Of a DNA stretch of 38,404 bases, positions 1 through 8,878 are shown piece after piece; the first letter of the stretch is position 1; every line of letters begins with the position of its first letter. Below the pieces are notes generated by a model, which did not search any database, was not told where the DNA came from, and worked only from the letters and a program-made list of their open reading frames with translations. The stretch lies in NCBI RefSeq assembly GCF_963678635.1, contig NC_087066.1, forward strand, positions 46,303,225 through 46,341,628. The letters run 5' to 3'. Position numbers and translations under genes: made by a program. Source of the stretch: Symsagittifera roscoffensis. Its lineage: Eukaryota > Xenacoelomorpha > Acoela > Convolutidae.

Positions 1-1
1 C

Positions 2-181
2 AGCTTCTGTAGAAACAGAGAATCAAACGTGGATCCCCTACCTTGCTGTAAGCAGAGGGTGGAAGAGCAGAAGTGTTGGAGGACGGCTTCCAACAGCGTC
101 AGGATAGTCAATGACGTGCTACAAGACACGGAAACCGAAAGTGCGGAGTCAGTGTCACAGGAGGAGGAAATGGAGCATTGA
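2..181 (+). CDS. C-terminal tail of an ORF from a related LTR element (partial)
   Basis: An open frame runs from the left edge of the window to TGA at 179-181, about 59 codons, with no start because the 5' part lies outside. It has a Cys-containing, basic segment followed by an acidic Glu/Ser-rich end (ending SQEEEMEH). It lies directly upstream of the 3' non-coding region and LTR of a related retroelement, so it is probably the last codons of that element's final accessory ORF. The last ORF of the giant element (ending 29332) also closes with an acidic stretch before its 3' UTR, but I see no clear sequence similarity. The position is suggestive; coding status is uncertain. Confidence 0.3.
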   Translation, partial: SFCRNRESNVDPLPCCKQRVEEQKCWRTASNSVRIVNDVLQDTETESAESVSQEEEMEH

Positions 182-1000
182 CGAATGGTCGAGAAAACAA
201 GAGGCAGCAAGAAAGAAAATTAGAAGAATTTAGAAGTTTTAGAACTTCTAAACGACGAAAAAGAGGAGAACAAAGGGATGATGAAGAAAAGTCAAAACTC
301 AGAATTGTTTTATGTGTGTGAAAAACTCAAGTGAGAAACCAAGCAACCAAGTTGTAATTGAAAACTGAAACATTTAGTTGAGTTTTGAAATTGTTGCATT
401 TATAAATTTGCATTTTGGTTTTAGTTGAAGTGGCTTTAGAGACACTCACTTATTATTTATTTAGAAAGGCTTGAGGGAAGAGTATATTAAAATATTCCAG
501 CCTGCATGATTGTTTTTAAATCACTTAGGAAAACTGATCACTTTGTGGTGATGTGGAAGGCTTGAGTAATCTCTCGAAGAGGGAGATTGTTTCATTGCTC
601 TTTCTAACCACAAAGTTTCTTAGTTTTAATATTCAGGACAATAAACAAGCAAGATTTCCGAAGGGAAGGAGCATAATAGGATAATTTTAGCTTGTTGGTT
701 GGCAGGACTGTCCTGCAAGCCAGCACCTTTTAAACCTAAGAGAAAAAGTTTCAATCGGGACATTGACACTGGAAGTCAGAAAATATGTTTTATCTTAAGT
801 CATATCCTCAATGTGCAGATTAATGAAAGAATTTGAAGGCTATAGTGATGTAGTATGATGCCATTTATAATCTGCAGTGAGACGATGTGACGTAGATAAA
901 AGTAATTTCGTGCATTTTGTAAATTCTGTTCGATGACACTGTAACCATTTAGAACATTGCGCGATTCAATGAGGACATTGACCGGACTGTCCGGGGAGTA
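182..1000 (+). other. 3' non-coding region and polypurine tract of related LTR element E1
   Basis: About 0.8 kb of AT-rich sequence with no convincing ORF. From about 250 onward it aligns by eye with 31263-32017 (shared words such as GAATTGTTTTATGTGTGTG and CACTTTGTGGTGA), which identifies it as the 3' end of the same element family. A perfect 10-bp inverted repeat with a 4-base loop lies at 229-252, shortly after the preceding stop codon. The region ends in a short purine run (CCGGGGAGTA, 991-1000) directly before the LTR. This is the likely polypurine tract for plus-strand priming and is identical to that of copy E2. Confidence 0.6.
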
Positions 1001-1938
1001 TGTGACATTCGACCAGAATGTGAAAAATGCAATCTCTGCAGAATTCGCAATTTTAGCAGTAAGCCTTCCGGATTGGTGGTTTTTAAGAACTAAGGGCGTT
1101 ATTGGAACGTTTAGCCAAACGGTGAAGGCTGGAATATTCTAGTATTTTAAAATTTCAAAAATTCGAATGATGACGTCACATTTCTGAGAAATGCTGAAAC
1201 GGCCATTTTTAACAAAAAACGAGAGAGGAACAAGAACAACAACGTTGGTTGCGCTGACGAGAACAACTTGATCGAAATTGAAGAAGTCGAAATTGAAGAA
1301 AAACAGCAGCAGAGTGCAGAGAACGTTCCGAGTTGCAACTATTGTGCTGCTACAATAGTTGCAAGGCCGTTGCGAACAACGGTGAAGGGTAACAAATCAG
1401 CCCTCCGTGTTATCGTGAATTCGAACTTAAGGAGCTTGATTCACTGGATTCAAGAATCCGGAAGGGTCTCGGGACGGAAAACTTTTATTGACTCATATGA
1501 ACTTTTAGCATCCTGTCATGTCCTGACTTGAATTTAATTGATATTTGGATTAGTTTTGACAAGGATGAGGTGCTAAGAGTTGGGGGGGAAAGGGTTGATC
1601 CATCTTCGATGGAGATGATGATTTTTATCTACTGAACAAAAACAATAGTAATATAATAAGTAGTAGCCCTGTTTTTAGAAGTGACCTCGTGGTCTGGGGA
1701 TACGGAGACCCAGCCATGAGCTCACTATTTTTGCATGTAATTCAGTTAATTTGAGCGTTCTGGTCGAAGCCGGAGAACAGTAACGTTTTTGTCGGCCCGA
1801 TGTTAGAAAGGACCACCGAAAAGTACTGGCTTGGTAGAGACGGTGAAAAACATGCAAAGCTCTGTTTAGACGCTAGCCAGTCGTCTTAAGACTTAGTTTT
1901 GTTATCAGTCGATATGTATCTTCCGGGCGAATGTTACA
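1001..1938 (+). mobile_element. LTR of related element E1
   Basis: A 938-bp LTR starting TGTGACATTC and ending GAATGTTACA (TG...CA). It is recognised by alignment with 32018-32930 and, inverted, with about 37291-38022. The upstream purine tract marks it as a 3' LTR or the LTR of a truncated copy; its 5' partner is not in the window. It contains two adjacent perfect hairpins, 1333-1364 (13-bp arms) and 1368-1383 (6-bp arms, CGAA loop). It ends exactly where the duplicated block begins (1939). Short ORFs inside it are not supported as genes. Confidence 0.75.
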
Positions 1939-3011
1939 CAGTACAATACAATCAAACGTAAATTTCAAAACGTGTGGCCAAAAATAAAAAACGAATCCAA
2001 CCATTGTAGGCGAATCTTGTCGCAAAGAACTGCTAAATGAAAAAATAGCAGAACTGGAAAAGTTCGGAAGTTATGGAAAAGCTCGATGCTCATTATAAGT
2101 TTTACCTCCTAAAAAATTGCTGTTTTAGCATGCCGAAACTCCTTGCTTTTTGCGAAAAACTTTTTTTGGAACGTTAAGATAGAATTTTAAGAAACTCATT
2201 ATGAAAGGTAAGAAATAAAAAAAAGAACGAGAACCAATTTTTGCAGCAAACTCCCGGGAGCTAAAGGTGGCTTGGATGTTTCTTCCGCTCTCCTACTAGC
2301 GTTACTTGCCTTCTAAGCCTCAGCAGTAGGATCGAAATCAACCTTAAGCGTAATTTTCGTTTGAGGCACGAGGATGGAAAATATAATCATGTATAAAAAA
2401 TTTGGCTTGACTCTGCAAAATGGGAAGTAGTTCCGGAAAACAAAATTCGAAGTCAGCCCATTTCTGATAACAAATCTTCTCAAATGATGAAAATAGAATC
2501 TACTAAAATAAACTCTACAAAAATCAAATTTAATACTAGAATCTACTGATATAAATAAAATTCAATGCTTACCAGGATAAGCTATGATGGAAATGGTTGA
2601 AAGTCATTCCGTGTAAAAATCCAAGATTTAAATCACAGTTAAAAGTGCAGGGAGTTTCTCTAGGCATTAAACCTTGAATTTTTTTATGAAGCAAACTTTT
2701 ACCTCCACTAACAATCTTGGTTTTCTAGCCACGACACCACGGGACAGATTAGAAGCGACGCGAACAGACGGTTTGACGCTTGTCCAATTGGCTGCTGGTA
2801 GGCAGCTCCTGTGGGATATAACGGCATGTGACTCCCTAGTATAAGTGCAGGCTTGGTTTGTAACCCCAGCACGGCGGCGGTCGAGGAAGATCGCGAAACT
2901 TACAAGTGTGGAGATTTAATTATTAATGAATAAAATTTTGAGCCAACAGCTTCTGAAGTTTAGGGTGCCTCCAGCCCTATCACTGAAATTGTTCCAAGTA
3001 AGCTCTGTAAA
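1939..3011 (+). pseudogene. Decayed LINE, reverse-transcriptase C-terminal part (left half, copy A)
   Basis: Translated fragments with many stops and frameshifts match the C-terminal part of a non-LTR retrotransposon ORF2. Recognisable pieces are FYLLKNCCFSMPKLL near 2097-2140, LPGAKGGLDVSSALLLALLAF near 2253-2315, and a part near 2750-2900 corresponding to KRPDGLTLVPW...WDVT in the better-preserved copy at 36470-36640. The coding sense ends in SKLCK at 3011, where the giant LTR element begins. The LINE continues at 30660. It is far older than the LTR element inside it. Confidence 0.65.
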
Positions 3012-3909
3012 TGTGCCAGTCGGTCATATCTGGAAGTTTGACCTTGAGGGACATGAAAATACGTGATTTTCGAGTGAAGTTTTTATTTTCAAAATTTCGA
3101 ATGGAGCCTGTCATGCTCAGTTTTCTCGCACCAACTGAAAACACAAAAAGAGAAGAATCAGAACGACCGATTTACAATCGCGGGAAAGTGCTTGAATAGA
3201 ACAGCGGGAAATTGCTATTCGCAATTTCCAGATATAAAATAAGACACGAGTAGAGCTGTCTTATCCCGAAACAGGAGGAGAGATAATAAAAAGAAGAGAG
3301 AACAACTATTCGGAACAAACTAGAGTGAACCTTCAATGGAAAGGTGGACAGCTTGAGTGTCCCAATGGTTCATACAAAAACTCAAATTCTAGAGTCAGAA
3401 TTTACTTCTGTTACCAAAACTGACCAGTATTAAACTTATCTAGTTATATTATCTAATTCTTGAGTTGCTTACCAATTTAATTACTCCTTGTACTCGAGTG
3501 CATCAGCATGTGAGTCCCTAATTTAATTTTCTCGAGTGGGTTTTATGATTGTTATGTTGAGATAAGGCGAATTTTAGGTTGATTCATCTGAAATGGATCA
3601 AAGTTCCACTGTCCAATAAAAAGTAACTTAACGGATTGTTCCGACCCTGTTTTTAACGGCGTTCGTGTATTTTGGGTATTTTGAGACCTAAGTATGGGAA
3701 CGTTCTTATTTTCTAGAGTGGGGGGATATTTTGGTAGTAGCCTTTAAGCTGTAACGGGTTCTAGTCTCATGTCGCAAGCGAACCGAATTGGCTCCGACCG
3801 TTCTTGAGGTAGAAAAACACAAGAGATAGTGTCCCTGACTCTCGAGCCAATGGTTATAGGGCCTATTTTTCTTAAGCCTCATATGTGATCGAAGTAGGCG
3901 ACTGTTACA
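3012..3909 (+). mobile_element. LTR copy A of the giant retrotransposon
   Basis: An 898-bp LTR, TGTGCCAGTC...GACTGTTACA. It differs from the 3' LTR (29762-30659) at five positions by my reading, and from copy B by one substitution plus one inserted G. It is the duplicated copy of the 5' LTR and is followed by leader but not by gag. A TATAAAA box (3233-3239) and AATAAA (3615-3620) give a U3-R-U5 layout. The 62-codon ORF across its start is an LTR accident, not a gene. Confidence 0.9.
3207..3239 (+). promoter_or_regulatory. LTR promoter: inverted repeat plus TATA box (copy A)
   Basis: A perfect 9-bp inverted repeat (GGAAATTGC, 5-base spacer, GCAATTTCC; 3207-3229) sits four bases upstream of TATAAAA at 3233-3239. 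Transcription would be expected to start about 25-30 bases downstream. The palindrome could be a dimeric transcription-factor site. It is conserved in all three LTR copies. Confidence 0.6.
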
Positions 3910-5410
3910 TAGTGTTTTTATGGCGCTCCTGGGCGTTTTTACGACATCATGACTACGGAGTCGAACCCACTTGACACAGCTCCGGGCTGCATGCCCATTC
4001 TAGAGTACGGGTGGTACGGTTCAGCGGGAACGTGTAAACCTTCCGGTTGTACCGTGATAGCTTTTTAAGAAAACTTGAGAAAATTTCCTGGTATGCTCTC
4101 CGAACGAGGCCTAGCTAACCGAGTAAAGGGGGGCAACTAGGGAAACAAAAACAAGAAAAGAGTATAGAAAAAGGTACAAAAACCATAAAACGAAAAAACA
4201 GTGACTTTGATACCGGACCATTTGGATCAAACCTTTATATTAATTAAATAGTATACCCATACTGTTTTATAAGACTGATCGTTTCGATCAATCTAGCAAT
4301 TTAAACCAGTGACTTCAATAAGGTGCCCGAGTGGGGGGCGTTGTTAAGGGTTTTCAGATAGATTGCAACCTAGCCGGACTACTAGGAGACTTGACTGAAA
4401 GAGGTGACCAGTCGAGTGGGAAAGTGGTTCACAAGGATCGAACCGGACCACTAGGAGACTTGACTGGAAAAAATGACCAGCCGAGTGGGAAAGTGGTTCA
4501 GAAGTACTGAGCTGAACTCACTGGAAACTTGACTGGAAGAGGTGACCAGCCAAGTGGGAAAGTGGTGCTGCTGTCAAGTGCAGAACAGATACAACCAGCA
4601 CAGGATCACTACAAGAGGACGCAAAGGAGTGTTCTCAAGTTGGGCAGCGGGTATCTTTAGAATCCACATTACATTATAGGAGATAAGTGTAAAATTGAAT
4701 GAGCGGAGCCCCGTTGTTTTGAGGAAGTTTTTGCACAAGCAGGCCTGGAAACAGGTCTACGGTTTTCTCTCGAGAGGTTTAGCACCCGGCGCTTAAGAGA
4801 TTTTTCGGCTTAAGAGGGGGGCTAAAAAGGGGGGAGGTTAGCAGGGGGGCTGGTTAAGTTAGAGGTTAGCGGTTGTAAATTGTAAACAGGGAGGACACGT
4901 TAGAGTAACTAATTGTTCGGCATCGTCGATTTAGTTACATTAGATATTCACACGCGTTGTTTATAAGAAGCGGATATCCAAAGTTAAAATCAGGTTAAGG
5001 TAGGTACCCTGGTCGGATCGGTAGGGGGGAACGGACATAGACAGTTTTTGTGATACCCCATAAGATCGCTAGCAGGGGGGAGGAAAACGCGTGGCAATCG
5101 GGTACCAGACATTTTTTCGGACAAAGATTGACATTGGTCAACCTTGAATTTCAGGAGAATTCATCCATCTGTTTTTGAAATTTTTCCAGTTTTGGTGAAA
5201 ATTTGTTGTTGATATTTTAACGAACAGGTGATCACAAGATACCTGTGGGGAATTTAGAGTTTCAAATACAGGGCGGTCAGTATTTGGGTTTTGACCAGTA
5301 AGATAGGGATTTTGGGAAAATTTTTACTAGAGCTCAAGTGGTGGTAAAAGGTACAGTGGTTCAATAGTCCCTACAACGAAGAAGAAGAGACCCGATATCC
5401 AGACACTCAG
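3910..5410 (+). other. Retroelement leader, duplicated copy (no gag follows)
   Basis: About 1.5 kb without a credible ORF, almost identical to 8879-10470. Eleven bases after the LTR lies TGGCGCTCCTGGGCG (3921-3935), a weak primer-binding-site candidate because it starts with TGG; I cannot match it to a specific tRNA. It includes G-rich runs (GTGGGGGG, GGGGGG) and the 69-bp repeats listed separately. A role in packaging or translation control is inference only. Confidence 0.6.
4376..4570 (+). repeat. 69-bp tandem repeat in leader, copy A (2 full units plus a diverged one)
   Basis: Units start at 4376 and 4445 with GGACYACTAGGAGACTTGAC and are followed by a diverged shorter unit. Copy B has one more full unit. 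The period is a multiple of three and the frame beginning near 4332 stays open across the array, as in copy B, but has no ATG. Confidence 0.8.
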
Positions 5411-5419
5411 TGACGAGTT

Positions 5420-5845
5420 TTGGGACAGTACCGAAGAAGTCTTGGGAAATTGCAGTCTGGGTGACAGTCTTGGAGCAACACGGTCTTGGGACAGTCACGG
5501 GACAGAGCAGTCTTGGGACAGTCTTGGGACTGTGCAGCCTTGGGACAGTCTTGGACCAGAGCAGTCTTGGTACGAAATAGTCTTGGGACATTGGTCTTGG
5601 GACAGTGGTCTTGGGACAGTGGTCTTGGGACATTGGTCTTGGGACAGTGGTCTTGGGACATTGGTCTTGGGACATTGGTCTTGGGACAGTGGTCTTGGGA
5701 CATTGGTCTTGGGACATTGCTCTTGGGACATTGGTCTTGGGACATTGGTCTTGGGCCATTGGTCTTGGGACAGTGGTCTTGGGACAGTGGTCTTGGGACA
5801 TTGGTCTTGGGACATTGGTCTTGGGACAGTGGTCTTGGGACACAA
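5420..5845 (+). repeat. 14-bp minisatellite (GGTCTTGGGACAKT)n, copy A
   Basis: Tandem 14-base units alternating GGTCTTGGGACATT and GGTCTTGGGACAGT, regular from about 5581 to 5843 (roughly 19 units), with a degenerate upstream part. Because 14 is not a multiple of three and the unit lacks stops in several frames, long spurious ORFs appear on both strands. The duplicated block ends here, so the array is the likely breakpoint. Confidence 0.9.
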
Positions 5846-5903
5846 ATCCTGCAAAACAGCTCTCAAAAACTTGTATCGACTTCCAGGTAGGGTAATGAGT
5901 TTG

Positions 5904-6227
5904 TTAGTAAAAGGCTGTTTCCAATACAAAGAAAGAAGCAACAAAAAATATTACAGTGAATAACAGAGTAAATAACAGATCGATTTTAAGAAAGTCGCGA
6001 GGCATGTTCCGATAACTTACAGTGAGACACAAAACTGAAAAGCAGAGCGAGTAGGCTAGAGATGCAACGTTGAGAGACAGAAAAAACTCAAGTCTCCAAT
6101 GCATTGGCAAATCGACAACCTTGCTCCTATCTCTGAACATCGCAAGCAAGAGACAGAAAATGCACAACACGTTAGACAGTATCTGTGCAACCTTGCTTGC
6201 TCCAATTGCACTTTTTAAGATAAGCAA
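5904..6227 (-). CDS. Candidate host exon: multi-pass membrane protein, MARVEL-like
   Basis: A 107-codon minus-strand ORF, ATG to stop, with three hydrophobic segments: about residues 12-30 (AQILSNVLCIFCLLLAM), 47-70 (RLEFFLSLNVASLAYSLCF) and 82-103 (IDLLFTLLFTVIFFVAS). The spacing, the aromatic FF before the second helix and the P..F.KIDLLFT...FVAS pattern before the third recall MARVEL-domain proteins (plasmolipin/CMTM type), which have four helices. The fourth helix is absent, so this would be a partial gene or one exon. I see no clear splice donor at its 3' end. It lies outside all transposon modules. The family call is a pattern judgement, not an alignment. Confidence 0.35.
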   Translation of the reverse strand: MLILKSAIGASKVAQILSNVLCIFCLLLAMFRDRSKVVDLPMHWRLEFFLSLNVASLAYSLCFSVLCLTVSYRNMPRDFLKIDLLFTLLFTVIFFVASFFVLETAFY

Positions 6228-6550
6228 CCAAGACCATCTTTAAATTGCCTCATTTAATTGTAAATTGTTCATTGAGAGAATTAATTCTGAGAATTAATTT
6301 CATTATTAATTTAACGATAAAAATAGTAATATTGCACTATGTAATTTTACTAATTAAGCACGAAGGGAGCTAATTAGCTTCTCCACTGCTGATTTTTCTG
6401 AGAGTAATTCAATTGTCTTACATACCCAAAACAAATTTCTAATCAATTACATATATATCTGAAAAAAAAACAAGGCTGTAATTAAACATTAAGATGAAGG
6501 TTTAATTGTTGACCTTCAGGTGTCTGTATCTGGAAATCAGCTCCTCAATT

Positions 6551-6673
6551 TAGACTAAATCTAATGTGCTATAAACGACGAGCGTTTAAATTTCATATTA
6601 AAGCCCGCTATTCATTTTAGACTAAATCTATTGTGCTATAAACGACGGGCGTTTAAATTTCATATTAAAGCCC
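6551..6673 (+). repeat. 67-bp tandem duplication
   Basis: TAGACTAAATCTAWTGTGC...AAAGCCC occurs at 6551-6606 and again at 6618-6673 with two substitutions. It is a simple local duplication in AT-rich spacer DNA. Confidence 0.85.
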
Positions 6674-6905
6674 TTCTGAGAAAGCTTTCTGATACAATTT
6701 TTGACAAAAAAGTTCATTTTGCAAAACCTCATTTCGAAAAATTTCGATCGAAATAAAACACAATCAATTCAAGAAAAAAATTCTTGTTTCGATATACTTT
6801 CAACTATTCAAGTTTTTACATGAGCAACCAAAAAAAACTATGGCTTATGGAAGCCTAAACAGAGAAAAAAGTGAGCTATGTTATCTAGGACCGACCGAAA
6901 GCACG

Positions 6906-7979
6906 CAGTACAATACAATCAAACGTAAATTTCAAAACGTGTGGCCAAAAATAAAAAACGAATCCAACCATTGTAGGCGAATCTTGTCGCAAAGAACTGC
7001 TAAATGAAAAAATAGCAGAACTGGAAAAGTTCGGAAGTTATGGAAAAGCTCGATGCTCATTATAAGTTTTACCTCCTAAAAAATTGCTGTTTTAGCATGC
7101 CGAAACTCCTTGCTTTTTGCGAAAAACTTTTTTTGGAACGTTAAGATAGAATTTTAAGAAACTCATTATGAAAGGTAAGAAATAAAAAAAAGAACGAGAA
7201 CCAATTTTTGCAAGCAAACTCCCGGGAGCTAAAGGTGGCTTGGATGTTTCTTCCGCTCTCCTACTAGCGTTACTTGCCTTCTAAGACTCAGCAGTAGGAT
7301 CGAAATCAACCTTAAGCGTAATTTTCGTTTGAGGCACGAGGATGGAAAATATAATCATGTATAAAAAGTTTGGCTTAACTCTGCAAAATGGGAAGTAGCT
7401 CCGGAAAACACAATTCGAAGTCAGCCCATTTCTGATAACAAATCTTCTCAAATGATGAAAATAGAATCTACTAAAATAAACTCTACAAAAATCAAATTTA
7501 ATACTAGAATCTACTGATATAAATAAAATTCAATGCTTACCAGGATAAGCTATGATGGAAATGGTTGAAAGTCATTCCGTGTAAAAATCCAAGATTTAAA
7601 TCACAGTTAAAAGTGCAGGGAGTTTCTCTAGGCATTAAACCTTGAATTTTTTTATGAAGCAAACTTTTACCTCCACTAACAATCTTGGTTTTCTAGCCAC
7701 GACACCACGGGACAGATTAGAAGCGACGCGAACAGACGGTTTGACGCTTGTCCAATTGGCTGCTGGTAGGCAGCTCCTGTGGGATATAACGGCATGTGAC
7801 TCCCTAGTATAAGTGCAGGCTTGGTTTGTAACCCCAGCACGGCGGCGGTCGAGGAAGATCGCGAAACTTACAAGTGTGGAGATTTAATTATTAATGAATA
7901 AAATTTTGAGCCAACAGCTTCTGAAGTTTAGGGTGCCTCCAGCCCTATCACTGAAATTGTTCCAAGTAAGCTCTGTAAA
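6906..7979 (+). pseudogene. Decayed LINE, reverse-transcriptase C-terminal part (left half, copy B)
   Basis: Near-identical duplicate of 1939-3011, with the same stops and frameshifts. It contains the same LINE landmarks (MPKLL near 7098, LPGAKGGLD near 7222, the KRPDGLTL-equivalent region near 7720-7870). It ends in SKLCK at the LTR border 7979. Confidence 0.65.
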
Positions 7980-8878
7980 TGTGCCAGTCGGTCATATCTG
8001 GAAGTTTGACCTTGAGGGACATGAAAATACGTGATTTTCGAGTGAAGTTTTTATTTTCAAAATTTCGAATGGAGCCTGTCATGCTCAGTTTTCTCGCACC
8101 AACTGAAAACACAAAAAGAGAAGAATCAGAACGACCGATTTACAATCGCGGGAAAGTGCTTGAATAGAACAGCGGGAAATTGCTATTCGCAATTTCCAGA
8201 TATAAAATAAGACACGAGTAGAGCTGTCTTATCCAGAAACAGGAGGAGAGATAATAAAAAGAAGAGAGAACAACTATTCGGAACAAACTAGAGTGAACCT
8301 TCAATGGAAAGGTGGACAGCTTGAGTGTCCCAATGGTTCATACAAAAACTCAAATTCTAGAGTCAGAATTTACTTCTGTTACCAAAACTGACCAGTATTA
8401 AACTTATCTAGTTATATTATCTAATTCTTGAGTTGCTTACCAATTTAATTACTCCTTGTACTCGAGTGCATCAGCATGTGAGTCCCTAATTTAATTTTCT
8501 CGAGTGGGTTTTATGATTGTTATGTTGAGATAAGGCGAATTTTAGGTTGATTCATCTGAAATGGATCAAAGTTCCACTGTCCAATAAAAAGTAACTTAAC
8601 GGATTGTTCCGACCCTGTTTTTAACGGCGTTCGTGTATTTTGGGTATTTTGAGACCTAAGTATGGGAACGTTCTTATTTTCTAGAGTGGGGGGGATATTT
8701 TGGTAGTAGCCTTTAAGCTGTAACGGGTTCTAGTCTCATGTCGCAAGCGAACCGAATTGGCTCCGACCGTTCTTGAGGTAGAAAAACACAAGAGATAGTG
8801 TCCCTGACTCTCGAGCCAATGGTTATAGGGCCTATTTTTCTTAAGCCTCATATGTGATCGAAGTAGGCGACTGTTACA
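7980..8878 (+). mobile_element. 5' LTR (copy B) of the giant retrotransposon
   Basis: An 899-bp LTR, starting TGTGCCAGTC and ending GACTGTTACA. It carries the inverted repeat and TATA box (8175-8207) and AATAAA (8583-8588). One extra G lies in the G-run near 8690 compared with copies A and C. It is the LTR physically linked to leader and gag. Confidence 0.9.
8175..8207 (+). promoter_or_regulatory. LTR promoter: inverted repeat plus TATA box (copy B)
   Basis: The same 9-bp perfect inverted repeat (8175-8197) and TATAAAA (8201-8207) as in the other LTRs. Here it would drive the full-length genomic transcript through leader, gag and pol. Confidence 0.6.

Larger units (their letters stand above)
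1939..5845 (+). repeat. Segmental duplication, copy A (LINE + LTR + leader + minisatellite)
   Basis: This block is nearly identical to 6906-about 11175, at an offset of 4967-4968 bases with few substitutions and small indels. Differences seen include one 69-bp repeat unit fewer, a missing insertion of about 16 bases in the leader, and a shorter minisatellite. It contains the decayed LINE, a complete LTR and the retroelement leader, but stops in the minisatellite before gag. Because LINE flank and LTR are duplicated together, this is a genomic duplication rather than a second transposition. Confidence 0.85.
5846..6905. other. Unique spacer between the two duplicated blocks
   Basis: About 1.06 kb not duplicated inside the window. 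If the A/B arrangement is a tandem duplication, this is the original left flank of the LINE, and a second copy should lie left of element E1, outside the window. It holds a minus-strand hydrophobic ORF (5904-6227), an AT-rich stretch with short palindromes (AGAATTAATTCT near 6278), and a 67-bp tandem duplication (6551-6673). Confidence 0.6.

Noticed and set aside
1268-1531. 87-codon ORF in LTR E1
   Set aside because: No start codon of good context (the start is TTG), not preserved in LTR E2, and it spans the LTR hairpins.
3011-3199. 62-codon ORF repeated at 7979 and 29731
   Set aside because: It straddles the LTR start in all copies; its upstream part changes with the flank, and it lies in U3, upstream of the TATA box.
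3957-3967. GGAGTCGAACC, a match to the reverse complement of a tRNA B box, 47 bases after the LTR
   Set aside because: No matching acceptor or T-arm pairing and no TGG at the needed distance, so not a tRNA gene or an extended primer-binding site.
5420-5845. CRISPR-like appearance of regular short repeats
   Set aside because: Units are contiguous without unique spacers, and the genome is eukaryotic.
5361-5963. Several overlapping ORFs on both strands with PKTNVPRPMSQDQC-type or SWDIGLGT-type repeats
   Set aside because: All are translations of the 14-bp minisatellite; a stop-free 14-base unit opens several frames at once. No start context, no conservation of one frame.
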